Source: Cladopsammia gracilis (Eukaryota; Cnidaria; Anthozoa; Scleractinia; Dendrophylliidae). From it: a stretch of 64,000 bases of DNA. The position numbers were made by a program, and so were the translations under genes. Below, one piece after another: positions 32,284 to 42,080 of the stretch (position 1 is the stretch's first letter; the number at the start of each line of letters is the position of its first letter). A model generated the notes under the pieces. That model was not told the origin of the DNA and made no database searches. It saw only the letters and a list, made by a program, of their open reading frames with translations. Location of the stretch: contig JAJGOT010000038.1 of the NCBI GenBank assembly GCA_022457155.1, positions 574,501 through 638,500 of the forward strand. Direction: 5' to 3'.

Positions 32284-34075
32284 ATGAGTTATTCAAATGG
32301 ACTGCTGTCTGAAACAACACGCTTCGCGGGAGGAAAAGATGGAAAAGATGGTTTGCCAGGCGTTGGTTTCAAGCTGACGTCTTCAGGAGACTTCGACCTT
32401 CAAAACAAAAAAAATGACCAATGTCGCTGACGGAACGGGGAATTCGGATGCAATCACAAAGCATCAAGTTGACACGCTTGCAACGCAATTGCGGGCAGAT
32501 TCTCACCAGGTTGATGGGTCTTCCCATATGACTGGGGATCTTGATCTCAGGGGACAAAAACTCATCAACCCCGGGGAAATAGAAATGAATCGCAAATTGA
32601 TCGTCAATCTGGGCACTGATGAAAACCAGGATTTGTCAGCGGTGAATATGATCACATTGAAGAAATTCCACCCCAATGCTCCGGCTCACACACAGGAAGT
32701 CACGAAGGACCTGGATTTGAAAGGGCTTTTCAACGTGAAAAACTCAAAACAACAAACATGGCATGATTTGGGAGCGCATTATAACAACCTGATCTCTTAC
32801 AATGATGGCAGGAATATCTTTCTCAGCCGCAAAGAGACGTTTCCAATGGAGACGGCTTTGGATATGGGAAATCACACTATTTTTAACGTGAAAGATCCCA
32901 AAGTTGCCGATCAGGGCGCAAACATGCGATATGTGGATGCCCAATCCGCGAAAAATCTTTCGTTGGAAGGTGGAACAATGACCGGAAACCTGGATATGAA
33001 CTCGCAACAAATCAACAATATTGCAACGCCAACTCTGGAGCGACAACCCACGCCAAAATCTTATGTGGATAATGCGATAGGAGGTGTGGTAGCCCACGCG
33101 ATAGAATTAGAAAAGAATCTTAAAGAATATGTCAATGAATCGCATATTACGTCAACCTCGCATCCAAAGGACGCATTCCGCTATCTGATGGAAAATGTGG
33201 ATGAATCCAGCTCTGAACATGATATGGAAGTAACGGCGATAAGTGATTTTGCAAGTTCGCCGCATCATTTCAACAAGGCCTATGACTTGCAAATAACTAA
33301 AGATCATTCCAATGAATACTCTGGGAGACTCGGATTCAATATGTTCAAACTCCCAGAGGGGGAATACACGATTTGCATTGAATTCTTCCCCGCGTCAATG
33401 GATGGCGTGAGTGTCGACGTTGTGAGCACAAGTCTGAATATCAATCAGCAATCAACAAAGAAGTTTTCGGGGTACAGCAGATCCATTATCCACATGCATA
33501 AATGGCAGATCTCTCCGCCTGAATTCATTTTCCTGGATTTGAAATGGCGAGGAACTGCCGAATCAGCCGAAAAAGGAAACGCAAAGTTGATCATATATGG
33601 AGTTGCTGGCTCGCAGTCGGATGTTGAAAGCAGCGTCTTTGACGCGCCTTTCGTTTTCCAAGCGGGGAAGATGGTTATGGAGGCTGACTTGGATTTGAAT
33701 GGCCACAAATTGCTCAATTCAAATTTGAAGAATAATTTCATGCTGATTGGAAGATTTAAAAAATCGTCTGGAAACGAGATAAATATACTTTTTGATAATT
33801 TTTTCAATGATATAGTCATCCCCATCCGATGCAAATTAATAAAAGCATATGCTCAAATTTTATCGAAAACATCTTTTCCACAACTAAGTTTATATCTCCC
33901 AGATAAAGAATCACAAAGTGGAACGAGGGTTAGCAGAGATAATAGAATTCAATTATTTTCTTTTTCAAATGTTGTTTATAAGGAAGGAGAGTTATTTACA
34001 GCAAGAATAGATGATCGATCATTAAATATGACAAGGCCCAAATCACATTTCTTTTTGAAATTATCTAGAAAATGA
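32284..34075 (+). pseudogene. Fibre-like protein with collagen-like start and GDLDL repeats
   Basis: ATG 32284 lies one base after the ATPase stop. The N-terminus has a short Gly-rich GGKDGKDGLPGVGF. An eight-A run at 32407-32414 holds a frameshift. From 32414, 553 codons stay open. Repeats of the type MTGDLDLRGQKLINPGE, MTGNLDMNSQQINNI and MEADLDLNGHKLLNSN recur, as in trimeric phage tail fibres, followed by C-terminal beta-rich sequence. Position and repeat type suggest a vertex spike or fibre for host attachment. It is interrupted only once. Confidence 0.65.
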
Positions 34076-34563
34076 GAGCGAAGCGAAAACAAAGCATCTT
34101 CAATTTCAATCACATTGACCCCACAATTCGGGAAGAAGAACTGGAAGAGATCAAAAAACTTTTTCGATTTTATCACAAAAGATTCTGGTGTCTCAAACGA
34201 GCGCATGGCCGATTCAAGAAAATGAATCTGCTCATGAATTTGACCTCTTCCGGTTTGGTTGCAATCGGGACGATTGCTGGGGCAGCAACTTTGAACCCAA
34301 TCGTGTTGGGAGTGATTTCCGGATTGGGGTTGGTCGTCAAAACCGCCAATGAAATGAAGAACCTGAAAAGCAAAATTGAGATGGCGAAGTTCGCGTTCAC
34401 CAGCTATGAAAAAACATTGAGTGATTTGCGCTTCGCTTTGCGGGGAGGAAAATTCGACAGGGATGAATTTTTGTTTTCAATGGAAGCGATTGATGGGATT
34501 GTGATTGATTTGGGGTTGGATTTGGAAAAGTTTGAGAAGGAATGGGAAGGAAGATTTGAGTGA
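34072..34563 (+). CDS. Membrane protein with hydrophobic core, unknown
   Basis: Intact, 163 codons; the start overlaps the fibre stop as ATGA. A basic N-terminus is followed by a long hydrophobic stretch at about residues 57-90 (LVAIGTIAGAATLNPIVLG), enough for one long or two short membrane passes. The rest is helical and charged (KSKIEMAKFAFTSYEKT). Tight coupling to the fibre gene suggests a joint role in the particle or at membranes; this is inference. No signal peptide was seen. Confidence 0.55.
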   Translation: MRAKRKQSIFNFNHIDPTIREEELEEIKKLFRFYHKRFWCLKRAHGRFKKMNLLMNLTSSGLVAIGTIAGAATLNPIVLGVISGLGLVVKTANEMKNLKSKIEMAKFAFTSYEKTLSDLRFALRGGKFDRDEFLFSMEAIDGIVIDLGLDLEKFEKEWEGRFE

Positions 34564-34613
34564 TTTTTTCATTTCTGGGAAATGAAAAATCTGAAACTTG
34601 CGCGGATCACGGC

Positions 34614-35969
34614 TCACTCCCCCCAGATGAAAATCAAGCGAACCCATTCTTCCTCTTCATACCCACTCGTGGTTGCTTCAAAGTTCCATCTCCCGTTCAT
34701 GATTGTTTTGTCAAACTCAGCTTGGTCGGGGAAATAAAGATAGTTTCGACTGGAAAAATACTTGGCAATGTCAGCATAATCTTTCACCTGAATATCAACG
34801 CCTGAGTCAGGGTGGAATAACAGCATCATGGTCTCTTCAAATTCCACGTCGACATCTTCGTCCAAAAACCATCCCGGATACTTGCATCTCATGTTAAACC
34901 AATTAACATCACGACGGCGATATTGTTCTATCTTCTCTCGCGCGAGGTCATTATACATCTGGATGCGAGCTCGTTCCAGTTGGTCCGGTTCCTCCGGTTC
35001 CTCCTGTCGCTTCGTCCGCGGAGCCGGAACAGGCGGCACTTTCTCCTTCTTCCGCGGCGTCGGAACAGGCAGGGTTTTCTCCTCCTGCCGCTTCACCCGC
35101 GGAGCCGGAACAGGCGGCACTTTTTCCTTCTTCCGCGGAGCCGGAACAGGTGGGGTTTTCTCCGCCCAAACTGCCAGTTTTTGATCATCTTCCGCCATAT
35201 GCTCTTCCCGCTCAATGACCCGCGTTTCATTCAGATATTTTTCCATCGCGTCTTTGGGTTTTCCGGGGAAACGCGGTGGCACTCTGGGGGAAACTTTGAG
35301 TTCATTCATCTTTTCAGAGGCCTCATCTGCGTCTTCCATCCGCCCCTCACTCCATGCTTGAGCCCACGACCCCGCCAGCTTCGCCAGTTCTTGTTTATAA
35401 ACGGCATGCGGCGGTCTTTTTTCCCCAGGGATCTCAACCGTGAACTTCGTCCCGTCGGATTTTCTGGTGAATGAATCTCGCCCACTTCGGAGGGCATTGG
35501 AAATGGTTTTGGGGTCAATCTTCAATTCCCTCGATGCCGCGGCAATGGAAGGAAATTCTTGAGGTCCGCCATTGGCGGAAATGACGCGGATTGCAGGAAT
35601 CGGCCTGGGGCAAGTCGGGATGGTTGAACCCGCAACCTGGGAAATTGTCACGTCTTTTCCATCTTTGTTTTTCACGATGCCAGTTGTGCCATTCTTGAAA
35701 ACGCGGTCGACATCGGCAGGAGAAAGTCCAAGCGCATCAGCCATCTGCTTTTTGGAGACAAATTCTCTTCCCGCAGCGGCAAATTCCATTCGCCTCCTGA
35801 CCGAAACCTGCATCCCTTTGAACATGAACAAATTTTTACCTTTCTTGAGCTGTTTATTGAGATATTGTCTGGAGAGGCGAAGTCTTTGCGCCATTGCCGC
35901 TTCGGATTTGGCTGGCTCTCCGATGATTGCTCCACATGAAACTAACACCCACATTTTAGTGGGTGACAT
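34614..35969 (-). CDS. HTH-repeat protein with proline-rich PVPAPR repeats
   Basis: Intact, 451 codons. The N-terminal half holds three similar helix-turn-helix segments: residues 21-59 (AQRLRLSRQYLNKQLKKG), 68-110 (MADALGLSPADVDRVFKNG) and 136-180 (IAAASRELKIDPKTISNAL), the last like NUMOD1 modules. Residues 273-318 carry four copies of a P-x-P-x-P-R motif (PPVPAPR three times, PVPTPR once) separated by charged linkers. A C-terminal domain of about 125 residues (FNMRCKYPGWFLDEDVDVEF) is unknown. It points to a DNA-binding protein that may dock SH3 adaptors. Not recognised as a named family. Confidence 0.6.
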   Translation of the reverse strand: MSPTKMWVLVSCGAIIGEPAKSEAAMAQRLRLSRQYLNKQLKKGKNLFMFKGMQVSVRRRMEFAAAGREFVSKKQMADALGLSPADVDRVFKNGTTGIVKNKDGKDVTISQVAGSTIPTCPRPIPAIRVISANGGPQEFPSIAAASRELKIDPKTISNALRSGRDSFTRKSDGTKFTVEIPGEKRPPHAVYKQELAKLAGSWAQAWSEGRMEDADEASEKMNELKVSPRVPPRFPGKPKDAMEKYLNETRVIEREEHMAEDDQKLAVWAEKTPPVPAPRKKEKVPPVPAPRVKRQEEKTLPVPTPRKKEKVPPVPAPRTKRQEEPEEPDQLERARIQMYNDLAREKIEQYRRRDVNWFNMRCKYPGWFLDEDVDVEFEETMMLLFHPDSGVDIQVKDYADIAKYFSSRNYLYFPDQAEFDKTIMNGRWNFEATTSGYEEEEWVRLIFIWGE

Positions 35970-36680
35970 TTTTTGTCAACTTTTTTGGGGAATGATTTGG
36001 GGAAAAAACTGGGGAAAAATCTGATTGCTGGCAGATTTTTTCACTTGTGCCCTGAAATGTGGGCGAAAAATCTGGGGAAAAACTCTGGCAGAAAATATTC
36101 CGCTGAACTCGGGAGAAAATTCAAGAACGAAATGCCAATGGATCGAATTCAGAATTTTGTCAGCCTCCGGAAAAATCCTTGGTTTATATGAGAGTTGACA
36201 TGCATTTTTAAACGTCAACACGGAGTGTCCCTATAGGGACATGTGCATGTCATTATTTAGGGGGTTACATCTTTGTCACTCAATGGTGGGGCTAAGCATT
36301 TATGTCAGGCCTCGAAAAACTCTGGGAAAATATTTTTTTTGTTTTGAAAAATAAAGTTCGAAAAAATATTTTCCCAGAGTTTTTCGAAGGCTGACAAAAT
36401 TCTGAATCCGATCCATTGGATGACAACGCTGTCAATCCCCAAAATAGATGACATGCACATGTCCCTATAGGGACACTACGGAGTGACATAAAAAAATGCA
36501 TGTCAACTCTCATATAAAACAAGGATTTTTTCGAAGGCTGACAAAATTCTGGATCCGATCCATTGGAGAAAAAACTCTGGGAGAATTTTTCCGCTGAACT
36601 CGAGAGGAAAAACTCTGGGGAAATATTCCGCTGAAATCTGGGAGAAAATCTTTTTCCGGAGTTGGAAAAAGATTTTGAAA
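35970..36680. repeat. Repeat-laden non-coding region with 119-bp inverted repeat
   Basis: Arms 36135-36253 and 36448-36566 are inverted copies. Each contains the palindrome GTCCCTATAGGGAC. The spacer holds a smaller hairpin (36310-36337 with 36361-36388, AACTCTGGGAAAATATTTT) and a third partial arm copy (36378-36419). Flanks on both sides carry GGGGAAAAA-rich sequence. It lies upstream of the HTH/proline-rich gene and downstream of the next minus-strand operon. It could be a control region, a replication site or a nested foldback. Confidence 0.8.
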
Positions 36681-37301
36681 TTAAACTTCATCATCGTCCT
36701 CATTCCTGTCTTCAAACTCATCGAATTCCGAGGCCGCCTGCACCATTTCCTCCACCAAAACTTCATCCACAATGCATGTGATTGCTTTCACATTTCCGCA
36801 GAAAAGATGTTTGATGGAAAAAACAACTTGCCCCCGGAGAGGAATTCCAATGAGCTCTTTTTGCTTCAGGATAGGTTTTTTCTTCCTATCGTCACACAAC
36901 TCCCAAAATCGACAGGAGAAATCCTTTCCTGAGATTTTGGAGGGATAAATCTTTGCATAAATCTTTTCCTGCTCGGATTTGTCGATTTTCATGAGAGTGA
37001 AATCTCCTTCCTGAAATCGGGCAAAAGACGGGGAAATCTCTTTGATTGCCTGCTTCTTTTTCATCGCAGCAGAATTGAGATGTTTTTCCAGATCTTTGAA
37101 GAATGACACTTCGTCTTCCGGAAGAGTGATTCCCAGAGAAAACGATTCACCTTGATGAGCGAAAATCTTGGTTTGGAGTTTCACTTTGAGCCATTTGCCA
37201 TCGTGGAGGCATGGGAGGAGACAGAAAGAAATTTTGCCAGAAGATTTTTTCACGGGGTTGTCGAGAGAGATGTCGGAGATAGATATTTTCGCAGGGTTCA
37301 T
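36681..37301 (-). CDS. Polinton protein of unknown function (possible ssDNA-binding type)
   Basis: Start ATG 37301 (MNPAKISISDISLDNPVKK) preferred; an upstream ATG at 37346 overlaps the previous gene. About 206 codons, intact, with an acidic C-terminal tail (FEDRNEDDDEV). Alternating beta-like segments (GKISFCLLPCLHDGKWLKV, then CRFWELCDDRKKKP) and the acidic tail resemble single-stranded DNA-binding proteins of phages. That is only a resemblance in composition. It is the last gene of a three-gene minus-strand set next to the polymerase. Confidence 0.45.
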   Translation of the reverse strand: MNPAKISISDISLDNPVKKSSGKISFCLLPCLHDGKWLKVKLQTKIFAHQGESFSLGITLPEDEVSFFKDLEKHLNSAAMKKKQAIKEISPSFARFQEGDFTLMKIDKSEQEKIYAKIYPSKISGKDFSCRFWELCDDRKKKPILKQKELIGIPLRGQVVFSIKHLFCGNVKAITCIVDEVLVEEMVQAASEFDEFEDRNEDDDEV

Positions 37302-37327
37302 TTTCTTGGGTGAGACAAAAAAATGAA

Positions 37328-37512
37328 TTAAATCGCGAAAATCCATTTCTCCATGAACTTGCGATCCTCTTCCGATCGGACTGGGAGAAAACCAGTGGCC
37401 ATATCCACAGCTTTTTGGACGTTTCTTTCTGCTTCACACGCTTTTTCCCAAACGATTTCCTCTTTGGTTTTTTCTGCCTCTTTCTGAGGAGTGGATTTGT
37501 TTTCACCTGACA
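37328..37512 (-). CDS. Small charged protein, unknown
   Basis: ATG 37512 (MSGENKSTPQKEAEKTKEE) to TAA 37328, 61 codons, helical and highly charged. It is spaced 24 bp from the HTH gene upstream, and its end overlaps the longer start of the gene downstream, so it is probably in one transcript with both. Confidence 0.45.
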
Positions 37513-37536
37513 TTTTCTCTCCAATGGAGAAAAAAT

Positions 37537-38023
37537 TCAAAACGTGGCTTGAAAATCTTCAACGCATTTGTCCATAGCAGCATTAATGTCGGTGTAAACT
37601 TTGGGCATTCCTTTTCTTGCTCGAGAACACATAAATTTTTCATCCGCAGCCTTCACTCTCATGAGATTCAGGAATTTCTCCAGTCTGGGAGAAACCCAAG
37701 TGACTTCGTGAGATTTTTCCCCTGAATCCAGAAAATGAGTTTTTTTCTTGCAGAGTTGATTGAAAAAAACTGTGCGCGATAACCCAAATCGTTCCCGAAT
37801 TTCCTCTGCGGTGAAAAACTCTTCCCCATCAATCTGGATGAATGGTGTCTTCTTCCTCCTGAATCCAGAACACTTTTTGGCCGGCTCTTCTGGTATATTT
37901 GGTGTTGCCCGATTTGAGAACTCGCAAAATCGTCTTGGAGGGGAGGCCAGTTTTTTCGCTGGCTTCTTTGAATGTGAAAAAAGTTTGCTTTTCTTTTCCA
38001 TCTTCCTGAATTGAAAATTTCAT
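37537..38023 (-). pseudogene. Double helix-turn-helix protein, one frameshift
   Basis: ATG 38023 starts MKFSIQEDGKEKQTFFTFK. First HTH: EASEKTGLPSKTILRVLKSG. The frame shifts near 37850. The second HTH follows: FFTAEEIRERFGLSRTVFFNQ. The C-terminus ends DINAAMDKCVEDFQATF at 37537. About 160 codons. It is divergent from the polymerase, separated by 37 bp with a TCTCCATTAAA box. Probably a transcription regulator of the early genes. Confidence 0.6.
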
Positions 38024-38060
38024 TTTAAATGGGGAAAAAAGATTTTTTTTCTCCATTAAA

Positions 38061-41000
38061 ATGAATTCGCGAGAATTGAAAAATTGGGCTCGTGAAGAAG
38101 GAATTGCTGGGTTCTCCCGAATGCCCAAAGCCGAATTGATGGAACTTGGGGAAGAATCGCAACCTGCAAGGCCGAGAAAAAAGGAAATGTAGCAGCTCGC
38201 TTGAAAATTCGTAAAAAACAAAAAGCCAACCCTCTGGATGCCGAAAATGAAAAAATTCCTGTTCCTATTTTGATTCCGGAAAGAAGAGATTTTCCCTCCA
38301 GAGCCATTCCCAGAGCGATTGAACAAAATGTGGAAACAGTTGCCGATTGGACGAATTGGTTGGAAAATGCAGATGATGTTGATGTTCGGAGGAGATCGAA
38401 TCCCGCGATTGAAAGATTGAAGAAGCAGATTGCTAAATTATGGAAGGAAGAATTTGTTGTGGAAGAAAGAGAATCCGCTTTGAAAGGTTTTGCGAGATCA
38501 TTTGGCATTCCCGGCAGACCAGGTTTTTCTCCCAGAGAATTCTTGAGGACTGTGAGCCGGAAAGTCATTGATTTGTTTGAGAAGAACAAAAGAACCAAAA
38601 CAAAGCTGATTCTTTCCTGCCGAATGAGTCGCACGGATCTGGCAACTGGAGAAGTGACTGAGAAAATGGCTGATTTCCATTCCCGAATGGAAATGAATTT
38701 GGAAGGAACCGACCGGAAAGATCTCTTCTATCGCATGGTTGAAAGAATTCTTGAAAACCTTGCGAATTTTCAAAGGAAAGGATCGAACTGGAGATTCGAG
38801 GAAATTGAAGATCTGTCAATTCTCTTCACCAAGCATCGGCCATTGGGTGGAGGTTCTCACATTCCACTTCCTTCCACATTGAAGAACAAGAAAGCCGTGG
38901 TGAACTTGAAAAATGCGGATGAAATGTGTTTCAAATGGTGTGCGACAAGAGCTTGTTTCCCAGTGGAGAAAAATGCAGAAAGAATTTCAGGGGAATTGAG
39001 AAAACACGCAGAAACCATGGATTGGAGCGGTTTGTCTTTTCCAACTCCCCTGAGTGATATTGGAAAGTTCGAACGGAGAAATCCAGGATTGGCTGTGCAT
39101 GTTTTTGGGTTTGAAGATGGTTGTGTTTTCCCCCTGAGAATTTCTGAAGCGAAAGGAAAAATGATTGACCTCCTGTGGTTGAAGCAAGACGAGCAAACTC
39201 ACTTCTGCTGGATCCGCAGTCTCAGCCGCCTTTTGTCGAATCAAGTGTCAAAACACAATGGCGCACTTGTTTTCTGCAGGAGATGCTTGAACCACTTTCC
39301 CAATGAAGAAAAATTGGAGAAACATGCGGAATCTTGTTCCCAATTTAAAGCTGTGAGAACTATTATGCCGGAAGAGGAAAGCACGGTGAAATTCAAAACC
39401 TGGCACAGGAAAATGATTTTTCCCTTTGTGATCTATGCCGATTTTGAAGCGAGGCAACTCCCCGTGGCATCTGCAGGACCAAATCCAATGAAAAGTTTCA
39501 CGGAGAAATTCCAGAAGCACATTCCCTGTTCTTTCGCTTTCCATCTTGTTTCCCCGTTTGTGAAGCGAGATCCAGTTTTGTTTCGAGCAGAAAATGATTC
39601 CGTGGATGTTGGGGAAAGATTCGTGGAAGATTTGGTACAGTTTGTGAAAGAAATTCAAGAAGAAATGAAATTCCCGAAGCGGATGAAATTTGGGAAAAAA
39701 GAGAGAAAGTTATTTGAGGCCGCAACTGTTTGTTGGATCTGTGAAAAAGAATTTGGATTGGGGGAAAAGAGAGTCAGGGATCACTGCCACTTTTCCGGAA
39801 AATTCCGAGGAGCAGCTCATGAGAGTTGCAATCTGAATTTCAGAAAACCCAAATTCACCCCTGTGTTTTTCCACAACCTGACTGGCTATGACGCCCATCT
39901 TTTCGTGAAAAATCTGGGAAAAATTGAAGGAGATATCACTTGCATCCCCAACAACGAAGAAAAATACATCTCCTTCTCCAAAAAGATTCTGCTGGGAACA
40001 AGATTGAATGATGAAGGGAAAGTTGTGAAAATTTGGCATGAAATTCGATTTCTGGATTCAGCCCGATTCATGGCAGCTCCCTTGGGAAACTTGGTGAAGA
40101 ATTTGACGGATGAAGACTTCCTGGAAACTCGGAAGGTCTTTGGTGAAAAATGGGAGTTGATGAAACGGAAAGGAGTTTTTCCCTATGAATGGCTGGATTC
40201 CACAGAAAAATTTCAGGAGAAACTACCTGAGAAATCCACCTTCTTCTCCAAACTGAACGATAAGGGCATCTCCGATGAAGACTTTCAATTCGCTGAAAAA
40301 GTTTGGAAAGAAATGGAGATGAACAACATGGGAGATTTCCACGATGCATATCTGAAATCAGATGTGACTTTGTTGGCAGATGTTTTCCAAGAATTCAGAA
40401 AAGTTTGTCGGAAACATTATGACGTCGATCCTGCTTGGTTTTACACTTCTCCAGGTTTGGCCTGGGATGCAGCTTTGAAGGAAAGCGGAGTTGAATTGGA
40501 ACTGTTGACTGGCCCAGATATGTTGCTGTTCTTCGAGAGAGGAATTCGTGGAGGTGTTTCAACAATTATGCACAGGAGAGCCAGGGCCAACAACAAATTC
40601 ATGGGTGATGATTTCAATCCTGAGAAACCTTCAACCTTCATTCCCTATTGGGATGCAAACTCCCTCTATGCTTGGGCAATGACAAATCCTCTCCCTGTGG
40701 GTGAGTTTGAGTGGATGAACGAAGAAGAGTTGAGAAACTGGGAAAATGAAAGCTGCGTGCTGGAAGTGGATGTGGAAATCCCAGATGAATTGCATGAGAT
40801 TTTTAATGATTTGCCGCCTCTCCCAGAGAGAAAGATGATTGGAAAAGTGGAAAAACTCATTCCCAACCTTGAGAACAAGGAAAAGATGGTTGTGCATCGG
40901 AAAATCTTGAAGCAAGCTCTAGATCTTGGATGCCGCTTGACGAAAATTTGGAGGGGAGTGAAATTCAGGGAAGAAAGATGGTTGGCATCTTTCATTCAAA

Positions 41001-41854
41001 AGAACATTGCGTTGAGGCAAGAATCCCGAAACGCTTTCGAGAAAGATTTCTTCAAACTGATGAACAACGCTGTCTTCGGGAAAACAATGGAAAACATTCG
41101 AAACAGAATAGTCTTTCATTTGGTGTCGTCAGAAAAGAAACTAGTGAAACTCTCTTCCCGACCCAGCTTTGAGCATTTCACAGTCCATATGCGGCGAACT
41201 AAGATGGTCTTCAACAAACCTGTTTTTGTGGGGCAAGCAATTTTGGACATTTCAAAAACTTTTATCTATGACTTTCACTATAACTATGTGAAAAAGAAAT
41301 GGGAAAAAGCGCAGTTGTGTTTCACTGACACTGACTCCCTGCTCTATGAGATTGAAACAGAAAATTTGTTTGCAGACATCGCCGGAGATGTTGATGCAAA
41401 ATTTGACACTTCTGAATTTTCTGAAACGCATCCGTGCGTTGTTGATGGAACTTTGGAGAGAAAAAACAAGAAAGTTTTGGGACTGATGAAAGATGAAGCT
41501 TGTGGTGGAATCATTGAAGAATTTGTGGGATTGAAACCAAAATTATATTCCATCAAGATGCATAGAGGCGGGGGAACGAAGAAATGCAAGGGAGTGAAAA
41601 AGAAAGTTGTGAAAAAGCGAATCTCCCATGAAGACTTTGTTGCCTGTCTGGAAAGTCAAAAACCGGCAATGCGGCAAATGGAATGCATCCGCAGTTTGAA
41701 GCATGAACTCTTTTCCCAAACTGTGAACAAGACTGCGTTGAGTGCAAATGATAACAAACGATTTGTGTGTGAAGATGGAATTGGGACATTGGCTTGGGGG
41801 CATTGGCGGTTGAGAGGGGAAAAAAGTTCTGCTGAATTTAGTAGAAGTGTATAG
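38061..41854 (+). CDS. Protein-primed DNA polymerase B
   Basis: An N-terminal SAP-like segment (MNSRELKNWAREEGIAGFS, from ATG 38061) is out of frame by one event at the A-run 38177-38182. From 38201, 1217 codons stay open. Exo I is FVIYADFEA near residue 412, Exo II NLTGYD near 557 and Exo III YLKSDVTLLAD near 716. Pol A is DANSLYAWAM near 817, Pol B KLMNNAVFGKT near 952 and Pol C FTDTDSL near 1042. A C2HC finger (FCRRCLNHF) and an endonuclease VII-like CxxC/DHCH insert (KRVRDHCHFSGKFRGA) lie around the exonuclease. It replicates linear DNA from a terminal protein. The last eight codons and the stop are inside the right terminal repeat. Confidence 0.95.
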
Positions 41855-42074
41855 AGAGGACTGGCTCACTCCTGTTTCACGCTGGTCTCAAGCGTTTCTC
41901 ATTTGTTTTCTCACTTCTGTTTCTCGCTGGTTTGAAGCGGTTCTCATTGTTGTCAATTGGGGATGGAGAAACACGTTCAAATTGGCGAGAAAGGTTTCTG
42001 ATCAGGGGGCAATGAGAAACGCTTGAGACCAGCGTGAAACAGGAGTGAGCCAGTCCTCTCTATACACTTCTGCT
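41827..42074. repeat. Right terminal repeat of the Polinton
   Basis: The inner 13 bp (41827-41839) are the reverse complement of the left inner 13. The foldback 41840-42074 differs from 23106-23340 at only two positions and has the SAME direct orientation, including the loop. Its arms differ by one base (AGTAGAAG inner, AGCAGAAG outer). Confidence 0.95.
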
Positions 42075-42080
42075 GTATTC
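42075..42080. repeat. Right target-site duplication GTATTC
   Basis: Direct copy of 23100-23105, immediately outside the terminal CT. Confidence 0.9.

Larger units (their letters stand above)
23106..42074. mobile_element. Complete Polinton/Maverick (endogenous adintovirus-like), 18,969 bp
   Basis: It is bounded by the 6-bp duplication, begins AG and ends CT, and has the hallmark gene set: protein-primed DNA polymerase B, DDE integrase, adenain-like protease, packaging ATPase, and double and single jelly-roll capsid proteins. Morphogenesis genes form a minus-strand block from 31589 down to 25030. Fibre and ATPase run plus from 31652, and polymerase runs plus at the right end. Most structural genes carry one or two stops or frameshifts, so the copy can neither move nor make particles unaided. 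In life such elements integrate through the integrase and copy themselves with their own polymerase. Confidence 0.95.

Noticed and set aside
34923..35474. Arg-rich plus-strand ORF
   Set aside because: Antisense of the proline-rich repeat in the HTH protein.
36135..36566. rho-independent terminator reading of the hairpins
   Set aside because: Eukaryotic context, and arms of 119 bp are far too long.
38201..38203. TTG as the true polymerase start
   Set aside because: A SAP-like N-terminus begins at ATG 38061 in the neighbouring frame; the TTG only reflects the frameshift at the A-run.
23106..42074. Contaminating free virus contig
   Set aside because: Target duplication and repeat-rich host-like DNA on both sides show an integrated element.
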